A stretch of 64,000 nucleotides of DNA. It comes from Cryptomeria japonica. Taxonomy: Eukaryota; Streptophyta; Pinopsida; Cupressales; Cupressaceae. Below, in pieces: positions 23,648 through 33,808 of this stretch (positions are counted from its first letter, which is position 1; every line of letters begins with the position of its first letter). The stretch is taken from NCBI RefSeq assembly GCF_030272615.1, contig NC_081415.1, positions 234,431,303-234,495,302 of the forward strand, given 5' to 3'. Below the pieces are notes generated by a model that had not been told where the DNA came from, ran no database searches, and saw nothing but the letters and a program-made list of their open reading frames with translations. The position numbers were made by a program, and so were the translations under genes.

Positions 23648-24500
23648 TGTTGGTATATGGACACTCCAATGAGACATTGTGTGTGATTGAAGGTTTTGTC
23701 ATTGATGGCAACCTTGCAATCCTATGGCATCGGCAAAGACATTATACCAGCAAAGTATTATATAGGCAACCTTGCAATCCTATGGCACCGGCAAAGATAT
23801 TATACCGGCAAAATATAACACAGGCAAGATAGTGCACCGACATCATAAGATCAATCTACACCGGCACCAGCACAGAAGATGTATACCGGCACAGAAGCCG
23901 ACAGGACTTTTGATATGTAATATTTTGTTTATTATTGTAAGCCAACTTGGCAAATTGTAAAATGACTCTTGTATATAAAAGAGATCATTATAGTCATTTG
24001 TAGGATATGGATAGAATAAAAAAAATTATAAGGCAGACCTAATGTGCGAATTGTAGGTCAAGGGTATATGTAAAGAATAGAGCAAGAACCGGTACTGAAT
24101 CTGGCATTAAAGATGCTATTGTAAAGTAGTATACAATATTGGATTTGTGTAAATCCTCATTGTAAGTCAGTGTGACTTCTTATTGAGCAGTGAGCTCTAG
24201 GCAGTTGGCCTTCCTGCATGTGCAGGCCCCTATTGTAAGTAATATTCTCTTATTGGCCAATAACTGAATATTGTGGGTCACAAATCCCACTGAGGTTTTT
24301 CCCACACCGGGTTTCTTCATTAAACATCTTGTGTTATGGTGTTCTTTTCATGTGGATGGTTTTGATTCTATTATTTGCATTAACTCTTGCATACCAGTAT
24401 ACTATTACTTTATATTCTACATATTCAGTTTTAAGAAAATTACATTACCAGTCAGATACTGATTCACCCCCCCCTCTTAGTATCTGTGGGAACCCTAACA
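23648..24500 (+). repeat. Element A 5' LTR
   Basis: TGTTGG...CTAACA. Contains a 58-bp tandem duplication (23707-23764 and 23765-23822) with ACCGGC-like cores, more ACCGGC sites to 23905, a TATA-like GTATATAAAAG at 23971, TTTTTCCCACACCGGGTTTC near 24297, and TTCACC with a C run then CTCTTAGTA near 24464. Confidence 0.95.
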
Positions 24501-24502
24501 AT

Positions 24503-24514
24503 TGGTATCAGAGC
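24503..24514 (+). promoter_or_regulatory. Element A primer binding site
   Basis: TGGTATCAGAGC, the exact plant initiator-Met site, two bases after the LTR. The leader that follows (CCTAACAGCTTGAGG, AGATCTTGA, 24535-24560) nearly matches the leader of autonomous element J (6554-6580). Confidence 0.95.
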
Positions 24515-24571
24515 TTGTTCCTCTATTTTCAGAAGCCTAACAGCTTGAGGAAGATCTTGACACCGGTAAAA

Positions 24572-25729
24572 ATGGAAAATCTGATGAAGCAACTTGAAGG
24601 AGCACTTACTGACTATGATGCAGAGAAGTTGGAAAATATCAAATTAAAAGATGATTTAAAAGCAGCTCAGGACATTATTTAGGCACTTCAAGAAAATCTT
24701 ACTGTTACAAGAAACAAGAGAAGAGAACTTTGTGAAAAATTGCAAAATGAAAATGATGAAAAGGAATCACTAAATGATATGATAAGCAAATTGAAACAAG
24801 AGATCATGACAACAAAAAATGAAATGTAGGATATGACTATGAGATTCTGCAAAGAGATTGAGGACAGAAAGAAGAATGAAGAAGAATTGACCAGAAGACT
24901 AAGTGATGCAGCAAATGAGAACACAAGACTTAGCTATGAAAATGATATGTTGAAGACAGATTTGATGCATACTCAAAATGACTCAAATGAACTAATGAGA
25001 CAAGAAGAGATCTTGGAAAGGGAATTGGAAACTGCAAATCAACACAAAGAAAAATTCAAGAAAAGCTCAGAATAACTTGGTACCTTATTGAAGAATCAAA
25101 AACCCAAAGGTGACACTTCTGGAGTTGGATTTGAAATTGGAGAAAGCTTCGGTACTGCAAATACCCAGGATCAAAGCAAACTGGTAAGACCCTCTAATAC
25201 CTATAAATTCAATGGAAAATGCTTTAACTGTAATAAATATGGTCATAGGGAAAATGAATGTAGATCTATGAATTATCATAACATCAATCCTCCCACCGGT
25301 CAATGCACCAAATGCAACAAGATTGGTCATAACTCTGAAAATTGCAGAATGAATGTAAGATGTTATGTTTGTGGAAGATTTGGTCATTTATCAAATAAAT
25401 GTAGAACACAAACCGACATAGGTTATGGGAAAGCTATTTAGAAAAATAATGTAACTTGTTATGCATGTAACAAGATTGGTCATATTGCTAAATTCTGTAA
25501 AAGTAAAGGTACACCGGTAGATAATAAAAGTACTAGCTTGAAAGGTAAAGAAAAGGTTGAAGAGGTTAAGCAAGAATTTTCAAAGCAATGGATTAGAAAA
25601 GGAGATCTAAATATTGGGGTTACTCCTCCATCGGTAGAATCAACAAATGCTTCACCAGCAGAACAATATGATGCTCCACTGGCAAGACAGAGCAATGCTC
25701 CACTGGCAGGATGTTCTTCATCAAACTGA
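24572..25729 (+). pseudogene. gag: Element A Gag: coiled coil plus four CCHC knuckles
   Basis: One continuous frame of 385 codons from the first ATG after the leader, interrupted by four stops near 24680, 24827, 25073 and 25439. Residues 1 to about 165 are a charged coiled coil with heptad-like Leu/Ile spacing. Next comes a GDTSGVGFEIGESFG segment, the counterpart of GLGF-type segments in Sirevirus Gag. Four knuckles of form C-x2-C-x4-H-x4-C follow: CFNCNKYGHRENEC, CTKCNKIGHNSENC, CYVCGRFGHLSNKC and CYACNKIGHIAKFC. The UBN2/DUF4219 capsid-like domain of D and J Gag is absent. The stops are TAG or TAA where relatives favour Gln, consistent with C-to-T change. The protein ends TGA 25727-25729, well before ORF2. 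Confidence 0.85.
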
Positions 25730-26033
25730 AGAAAATTATCTTGAGGGTTTGGCAGCTTAATGACACGTGCTATTATTCCCTTGGTTAGAGAAAAGAAGTT
25801 GAAAATCCTTCATTACCGACAAATAAAGTTGAGTTAATACATTACCCACAAATAATTAATGTGGCAGGTGATAGAAAAGACTTTATAAAATAAGGTTTTT
25901 AGCTCCATTTCATTTCACCGTGAATTCAAACTTTCAGAGAGCACGAAGATTTTCGATCTAAGGCATTCCAAGCAAAGAGGTAAAGCACTTCAACAATCAA
26001 TCCATCCAAAGACAGAAAAAGGTATTTATCATC
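25730..26033 (+). other. Element A spacer between Gag and ORF2
   Basis: About 300 bp without coding potential. It is A-rich and could hold a promoter, splice acceptor or internal start signal for ORF2, since ORF2 begins with its own ATG. The equivalent gaps are present in B (33349-33808), C (41270-41735) and E (49842 to about 50560). Confidence 0.5.
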
Positions 26034-29000
26034 ATGGCATCCTCCTCTGCACCTGAATTCATAGCAAACCCTACAATAGTCGAGGTTATAAAATGACCTA
26101 GGCCCGTGTTTCAGCTAGTTCCTGAGGTAGCTAAGAAAGATGACAACATAGGTGCATTTTCCCAAATTCCAAAGGGTGTTGTTTATGCAGAAGATCCTAG
26201 AATGTATATTCATTGCAACATAGAGGAATTAGGTGATGAAGAAATCAAAGACATGTATAAATCTGTTATATGTGACAATGTCGACAATGTGAACCCTGAA
26301 CATAAAATTGTTGAAACCCTAGGATTCACTGAAATCCTCTGCATTCCTGAATTTCCCAAGGAAGTGGTTAGGATAGTTCTTAGCAGGGTACATGGTTCAT
26401 TCTTTTGGCTTGATTTAGTGCACAAGATTACCAAGGAAGCTGTGAAAGCAGTAACAGGGTTACCTTCCACCAGTACCAGACCCGACAAAACCAAGAAGGT
26501 CTCCAATGACATAGTAACAAACTTAACTGGTGCAACATCCGATAAGAGATCATTTAGGGTTAATGATGTGACCGATACAAATGTTAAATTTGTTAGCATG
26601 ATTCTAAGTTACAAAGCAACTCATGCAAATAGGCTTAACTCTGTTTCCAGTTTATGCATAAAGAGTGCTTATGACATGGTTAAGGACAATGTGAAAATTG
26701 ATATCTGTGAATGGTTAAAAGATGAGTTAATTGACAATTTGGGAAAAATCAAGAAGGATAACAAAGGAACCTTTAAATTTGGAAATTTACTTGTATGCTT
26801 AATGCTACATATAACCAAACAGGCTCCCGGTATAGGCAACAAGGATTTTGGATTTGACCTACCGGTAGGAAAACAATTATCTGACTTATTCAACAACATG
26901 GGTGAAAACAAAGAAAAGAATATCCATAAGTACTTTCAAGCACTTAAAGTTAGAATGAATAAGAGGATCAGACTATCATAGGAAATTGTCAACAAATATA
27001 AGGATGATATATGTTTTGTAATAAAAAAGGATGAGATCTGGATGGAAGCAGTCGTCCCAAGAATAATATGGGTTATAGAGATGGGGTATGAAACAGATGA
27101 CCACATATTGGAAACTTATGCCAAAGCACTTCTGGAAGCCCCCCCTGAACCAAAGGAAGAAATATTTGGTAGTGCTAAGCACATTGAAAGTCAAATACAA
27201 TCTAAAAAGAGAGTAAAGAAAGTTGAGGCATCTGTGAGGAAAGGATCCAGGCAAGCAAAAGCCTTAAAAGATGATGTATTAAAGAAAACCGACATAACAG
27301 AAGAAGAGTTGGTAGCCCAATAGCCTGAAACTCATCTATCACTGGTAGATACCTCCTCAGAAGGGGACATGCCAGCAACTTTCAAAAGAGTTGTTAGGAA
27401 AAGAGACCCCTCACCGGTATCCACTCCTTCACCTAGAAGGACAAGACAGAAGCAATAAGCTGTAAGGTCTCCGGTCAAGAAAGCCCCACCTAAGAAAAAG
27501 TTGACCCCCAAGAAGAAGAAGAAGACAGACACTGACTTGGCCCCGTTTGACATATTACTGAATGAGATCACAGAGGAAGGTAAATTGAAAAACATAGGGA
27601 AAATCTATGACACCCTATGAGAGGATGAGAAAGGACAAGTTGAGGAAAGTGTTATACTACACATGGATATGTATAAAAAGTTTTTGATGCAAGTCCTAAA
27701 TGAAATCCCTGATGAATTATATAAAAGACTTGAGGCCAGAAGGCAAGGAATAATTGAGTTAGATAAGAAATTTAAAATAGAAAAATTACTTGCAGTATAC
27801 CCGGTCAACTCACCCAAGGAAATTGATGATTTGATAGCTCAGGCCAACCGAATAGTCTTTTCCACTGCACACCGGCAAATATCATTAATGGCAGGTAGAG
27901 TTACTGAAGTCTCAACTGAAATAGAAAGATGGTTGGGATAGATTCTTGGTTGAAAAAGAAAAACAAGAAGAATATATGAATCCCAAGCCCATTCTGGTAT
28001 ATCAAAAGGATAAAGGGAAAGGTAAAGTTGGTGGACCGCTAGGTATCAAGATTAGAGACAACTTACCCCCACCTCCTTTAAATACTCCACCGATAAAAAC
28101 AACTGTAGAAGATCAACCGACAACTGAGAGCATGGACATTGAGGATAATAATCCTAATCCCGAAGTCCTATATATTGTGAATGTTGATACTAAAAAACTC
28201 AACATAGTGGTAGATAAGGATACCACATATAAATCTGATAACAAAGAGCAACCGGCAGTAGATTCAGAGAAAAAGATGGATTTTGGAACACAAACAGAGC
28301 AACCACCAGAATAGACTCCACTGGTAAGAAATGATGCAGGAAAAACTGTGCTTAAAGAGATGGAGACACAAACAGACCTACTAGAGGTCAATACCAGCAT
28401 GGCCACCTCCACTGGCACTCAGTTTATTGGGTCACCATCAAATGTGACAAAGGTATTGCTCGAATCTATCAAGAAAATAACTGATTATAGCTCTCAAGCC
28501 TATAAAGCGATAGATGATTCAATTCCAGTTTTGAAATTAATAGCTCCAAATTGTAATATAGCCAACAAAGATTCTTTAGACCAGTTGGATACACTTTGTA
28601 AATATATTTCTAGAAATTTTGAGCAAACAAAGGTAGAAACTGTAAAGGAAAGTGTAGAAAAAGAGAAACATAAATTCTTTGAGGAAGGAATAAAGAAGTG
28701 TAATAGGGAATTTGACACACTTCTACCGAAACTATGCAATTTGTTGAAAGAGTACAAAACTCTGTACAAAGACACCTATAAGATAAACTTTTTGACCACG
28801 GATGTAGATAAAAAGATGAGCAAGATACAGGAAGAGATCAATAAAATTGCTGATAATTTACTCACCTAATACATTATCAGTTTTTGAGGAAAAGATAACA
28901 AATTTTGTGGAAGAACTGCTCAAATTAGAAAGAGAAAAAGAGAAAATAATAAACAAGGCAAAATTTTTGAGATCCAAACTAAGTCCAAGATTGGACTATT

Positions 29001-29167
29001 TAGCATCTCTGCGTAAGGAAATCTTAGAAGCACTAACACAGGGTAGGAAAACACCGGCAGAGCACTTGCAGCATCTCACCGGTACAGTATACAAAACTAA
29101 GATAGCAATAAAGGAGAGCAAGAAGTTTATGGATGGTATAAACTTAATTTTGGGAGACATTCTTTAG
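26034..29167 (+). pseudogene. Element A ORF2: large conserved protein of unknown function
   Basis: Begins MASSSAPEFIANPTIVEVIK and runs about 1,045 codons with stops and two frameshifts (near 27945 and near 28865). Seen: residues about 40-310 hold the N-terminal domain common to A, B, C and E, with AEDPRMYIHCNIEELG, IVLSRVHGSFFWL, HKITKEAVKAVTGLP and a later FKFGNLLVCLM block. A second block, MEAVVPR...IEMGYE, lies at 27039-27090. A Lys/Pro/Thr-rich basic linker follows (27200-27540), then a long helical C-terminal half with heptad-like repeats ending near EGRKTPAEHLQ and a final helix. No signal peptide, membrane segment, DDE/DDD triad, RT or protease motif. The N-terminal pattern loosely recalls plant transposon-associated domains of the mobile-domain type; this is weak. 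Function unknown. Confidence 0.75.
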
Positions 29168-29394
29168 ATAATAACTACCCAACTACAAGGTTGAGGTTAT
29201 TGGTACAACTACAAAATCTACTAACCTTTGTCATTGATGCCAAAGGGGGAGTAGTAGATGAGAAAATTCAAAACATAGGGATCACATGCTCAGGGGGAGC
29301 CCTCACACTTTTGGTAACATTTTTGGTATACACATTTTTGGATATCTTTTTGAAATTTCTTATGAGTGTTGCCATCAATGCCAAAGGGGGAGAT
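29168..29394 (+). promoter_or_regulatory. Element A 3' untranslated region and polypurine tract
   Basis: The tract next to the LTR is AAAGGGGGAGAT (29383-29394). Two further tracts lie upstream: CCAAAGGGGGAGTAG near 29241 and TCAGGGGGAGCC near 29290. The final tract lies inside an inverted repeat, ATGCCAA before it and TTGGCAT after it, the second arm being the start of the LTR. Confidence 0.85.
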
Positions 29395-30247
29395 TGTTGG
29401 CATATGGGCACTCCAATGAGACATTGTGTGTGATTGAAGGTTTTGTCATTGATGGCAACCTTGCAATCCTATGGCACCGACAAAGACATTATACCAGCAA
29501 AGTATTATACAGGCAACCTTGCAATCCTATGGCACCGGCAAAGATATTATACTAGCAAAATATAACACAGGCAAGATAGTGCACCGGCATCAGAAGATCA
29601 ATCTACACCAGCACCGGCACAGAAGATGTATATCGGCACAGAAGCCGACAAGATTTTTGATATGTAATATTTTGTTTATTATTGTAAGCCGGCTTGGCAA
29701 ATTGTAAAATGACTCTTGTATATAAAAGAGATCATTATAGTCATTTGTAGGATATGGATAGAATAAAAAAAATTATAAGGCAGACCTAATGTGCAAATTG
29801 TAGGTCAAGGGTATATGTAAAGAATAGAGCAAGAACCGATACTAAATCTGGCATTAAAGATGTTATTGTAAAGCAGTATAGAATATTGGATTTGTGTAAA
29901 TCCTCATTGTAAGTCAGTGTGACTTCTTATTGAGCAGTGAGCTCTAGGCAGTTGGCCTTCCTGCATGTGCAGGCCCCTATTGTAAGTAATATTCTCTTAT
30001 TGGCCAGTAAGTGAATATTGTGGGTCACAAATCCCACCGAGGTTTTTCCCACACCGGGTTTCCTCGTTAAACATCTTGTGTTATGGTGTTCTTTTCATGT
30101 GGATGGTTTTGATTCTGTTATTTGCATTAACTCTTGCATACCGGTATACTGTTACTTTATATTCTGCATATTCCGTTTTAAGAAAATTACATTACTGGTC
30201 AGATACAAGTTCACCCCCCCCTCTCAGTATCTGTGGGAACCCTAACA
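29395..30247 (+). repeat. Element A 3' LTR
   Basis: Same length and order as the 5' copy, including the 58-bp tandem duplication (from 29454 and 29512), TATA-like GTATATAAAAG near 29718 and the C-rich motif near 30211. Ends CTAACA followed by target copy CTTGT. Confidence 0.95.
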
Positions 30248-30252
30248 CTTGT

Positions 30253-33200
30253 GTTCTTCATTTCTTAGGTCTAATTGTTGAGCCATGAGCTATTGTAACC
30301 TTGTATAGAAATTCTGAACTGAATTTGGCTCTGTGGTCAACTTGTTTGAGAGATTGGTGATCTCTTTCTCAATTGCCTCTATTTTATTCTTAATGTCTTT
30401 AATGAATAAAGAAAATGTGCAGAGTTTCTGAAATAAATAAAGAATGTGCTTGAGTTGAGGAGTCAACTCAGCAATAAATTTGACAAGTTTAACTTTGCCA
30501 ATAGCTAGAGCTTTCTGTACCTCTTCTATCATTTTTGCAGTGAGCTCTTTGTCTTTTAGCTTGCTCAAATACTCCGATGCATCTACTCCAGATGTCTCTA
30601 TCTTTGTTAGGAGTTCATCTAGTTGAATGTGGATGGCTGCATCTATTGATACTGTAGCTTCAGGTAGCATGTCTATTAAGAGTGCTTTCACCTTCTGAAG
30701 TACCTTATTTTTCTTTTGAATCACCATTTGTTTCTCTTGTTCAACCTTTGCTTTGCATAGTTCACCGAAATCAATGAGTGCTTGCCCCTTTAATTTTGAT
30801 ATATCTATATTGGGCAACACTATTTGTTTTGACAAATCAACTTTAAAACTATTCTTTTTCATCTTCTTTTCTTTACCTTTTACCGATGGAACTAAGACAA
30901 TGGCTTGTGAGGCTTGATGACCCTTAGTAGATTGCTCAGTAGAGGCAACACTTTGGTTGGTTTCTTTAGCCTCTGTAGAGTCCTTTGGTGTCTCGGTACT
31001 TTGTGTCTCAGTTACAACATTCTCAGTACTAGAAGGTGCTTGAGAGGTCTGTTCTTGAGTAGTACCTTCTCCTGTTGTAGACTTGTGGCCTTCGATGCCT
31101 TGCTTCGTGTCATGAGGGGTTTTGGTTGAGACAGGTTGCTTGACCGGTGGCTAAGGTTGAACTTGTTCCAAGACTGATTCACTAGATACAAGTTTTGCAT
31201 ATGCATTGCCTTCTATCATTTCCTATTCTGGTGCCCTTGTATCCATGACATCTTCATCTATTTGAATGGTGTCAGCAGGGTCTTGCTTGGTAACATCAGG
31301 ATCTTGCTCGGTGACATCAATAATTTCAATTGTAGCTTTCTCACCGACATCCTTGATTTTAAAGATTTCTTGCCATTTTGCTTTTGTCTCATTTTCCATT
31401 TCAATATACAGCCCATTCATCAGTTTTAAGACTCTCTGTTTGACAAGAAACTTTGAGTTGTAGGTTGTCAAATGTTCTTTTATCTCAGCTACTGACATGT
31501 CAGGAAAGAGATGAACCAGACTTCTTTCTCTGATCTATTTCTCCAAGTCCATTGCATACTTCCACCTATTATCAATATGCAAATAAAGTTTATTCAGAAG
31601 TGACTTAGCTAGTTCCAATGGAGCTAATCGGAATTTTAGAAGTGTGCAGATGACAACTTCTTCAATTTGTCTCTTCTCATCATTATTTCTGGTTTCATAC
31701 TTTACATATCTAAATGATCCAAATCCTCCATATTCTTTTAGATTAGTACAAAAGTTTTCAACACTATGTACATTTACCTTCTTGCTTTTGACAATCTAAA
31801 ATTTGCTTGCATCCTCTGATTCGGTATCACTAGACTCTTTTGCCAAAATGAGTCTCCGAGTAGATTTCTTGTATGTCTTTGTTACCTTGGGAACAGTAAC
31901 ACTCTTTGTTTTCTTACTCGGTGAAGCCACAGATGCTCTAGTGTTAGGTCTCTTTAGAGGTGGAGTCAGTGAGGCCTTTGATGTGTCCTGTTTCTTTCTC
32001 TTCAACACTTTTCCCTTAGGCAATTTAGTGCTCAGTGTTATAGCTGCCTCTTGGGCTTTAGATTCCTCTTTGGTAATGGCAATGGTGCCTTTGACAGATG
32101 TAGAGGAAGAGTCTTCTATGAATTTCTCCGATAATGCCTTTATCATCTTTGTTGCCTTTCTTGTAGCTTTGGGTACTACAATGCTCATTTTTACTTTTTC
32201 CTTTACTTCCTCATAGGTTCCATACCTCAGTTCGGTAGAATGTCTTTGCAATGTAAGAAATGCATCAATTTGCTATTGTGTGATGACAAAATCAATTTCG
32301 TAACCCATCAGTGACAAAGATTGAGTTCTTGGTTCCACAGCATTCACATAATAGTAATTAGTCTCAACTTCAAAACATATGTCATTTTTGTATTTCTCCA
32401 CTAGCTAAGGTGGAATCCTATACCTATTATGCATTTTCTCTTGAAATTTACTAAAGTAATCATCCATAATATCATTGAAATTATCACCTAACTTCTTAAT
32501 GAAGTCATTGATCTGATGGGTGATTGGTCGATGAAGTTCCCAAACAACTTTACTGTTGATGGAAAGAATTTTTAAAAATAGAAAAACATGCATATAAGTA
32601 ATGATCCAAACTTTAGTGTATTAGCTGAGTTGTTCTTCTTTGGCTTCTTGATGGTGTTTATATTCTCAAACAAGTTCTTCAACAACACCTCACATAGATC
32701 AATTTTCATTCCCTTTTTCACAATTTTGTATGCTAGGTCTACTGCTGCACAGGGTACACTGTTTTCCCTTGTTGATTGGAAGAAATAGTAACCTATTACT
32801 CTTATGGAAAATTTTAGTTCTTCATCTATGACATTGTTCAATTTTAATCCTCTACAATTTGATTCCACTCCAGTTAAACTGATCAATTCCTTCTATGATA
32901 TCATCTTTTAGGCTCGGGCATGATCATAAATAGGGTAACCGATAATCAGATGAATGATTTCCTTGGTAATCTTAAATGGTTGCTCTTCTAGCCACATGAA
33001 ATCATCGTGAACTCTTCTTAGAACAAACTTGACCCACTGGGGTTTGAACACATGGGGATAGGTTAGGGCTTTAGTTAATCCCTTGATCTTGATGTGCTCA
33101 TACTTGCTATTTAATTTACCATCTGTGCATAATTCATCATAGGTGTCTTTAATTTCAACATGACCGATTTCTTCAACACGACATTTGGTGAAGAATCTCA

Positions 33201-33348
33201 CATCCTCGACTAACAACACTCTATTTGAGATGAGTGAAAAAGTGGTTTTATCATCCGGTTCAGATGCAACTTTGGGAGTCAAAGAGTATTTTAGTGAGGG
33301 CTTCTCTACATTCTTGACAACAATGGGATCTTGGATCTTAGGTGCCAT
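30253..33348 (-). pseudogene. Element B ORF2, main part
   Basis: Starts MAPKIQDPIVVKNVEKPSLK on the minus strand, collinear with ORF2 of A and E from the first residues. The N-terminal domain has VEDVRFFTKCRVEEIG, FVLRRVHDDFMWLEEQPFKITKEIIHLIIGYP (given here only to show the conserved block, shared as RVH..F.WLE) and a LKFGSLLICMFFYF block. The second block AVEPR...LMGYE lies near 32300-32340. A Lys/Ser/Thr-rich basic middle (31796-32251) and a helical C-terminal region (30290-30862) follow. There is a frameshift near 32590 and stops at about 32920, 32405, 32270 and 31798. Element A separates the last roughly 90 codons. Function unknown. Confidence 0.75.
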
Positions 33349-33808
33349 TTTAGATTTCAGATAAAAGCTAACAAAGAATCCTTAGGGTTTCAGGATATCA
33401 AATGGCAGATGCTTCACACTTAGCAAATAATAGCAACTTGATAAGATCAATAAACCAGCTTAACAATGCGTTGAGATTGATGTAAATACCTTGAATTTGC
33501 TTTGTAGGAGGTTTGATTGCCTTAGATTCGCTTTTCTCTGCCCTCTCAAAAACTTGGTGAGTTGAAAATGACCACGAAAATGCTTTTAAGTACACAATAT
33601 GCCTTATTGGGCTCCATGCAGGTTAGGTCAAAAACATTAAATGCACTCAGTTCCACTTAACTTTCTTTCCTTTTTCTGCTTTAACCGAGTAACCAAACTT
33701 CCTTCATTCACCGATTTGACAGGCTTCCTGTATTCATCGACTTTACAGAAAATAGGAACTGTTAAGATTTAACCTTGATAGAATGCAGTCCCTTCATACC
33801 TTTACCGA
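33349..33808 (-). other. Element B spacer between Gag and ORF2
   Basis: About 460 bp, no recognised coding content; the 65-codon minus ORF at 33398-33595 is not conserved in the other elements as far as I can see. Confidence 0.5.

Larger units (their letters stand above)
23648..30247 (+). mobile_element. Element A: pol-less copia with Gag and ORF2 (plus strand)
   Basis: Two LTRs of exactly 853 bp (23648-24500 and 29395-30247), perfect target duplication CTTGT (23643-23647, 30248-30252), primer site TGGTATCAGAGC and a polypurine tract. By eye the LTRs differ at roughly 35-40 positions (about 95-96 percent identity), mainly transitions. The interior encodes Gag with four knuckles and a large ORF2, and nothing else. 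No protease, integrase, RT or RNase H motif was found in any frame. It sits inside ORF2 of element B. Confidence 0.95.

Noticed and set aside
23629-23960. ORFs in the A LTR duplicated at 29286-29707
   Set aside because: Non-coding LTR sequence; the open frames come from the 58-bp tandem duplication.
26034-29167. ORF2 as an envelope-like protein of the Sirevirus type
   Set aside because: No signal peptide, no transmembrane segment and no pol upstream. Position after Gag rather than after pol also argues against it. Not fully excluded.
30914-32216. Plus-strand ORFs at 30914-31129 and 31803-32216 as genes
   Set aside because: They are antisense to conserved ORF2 coding sequence of element B.
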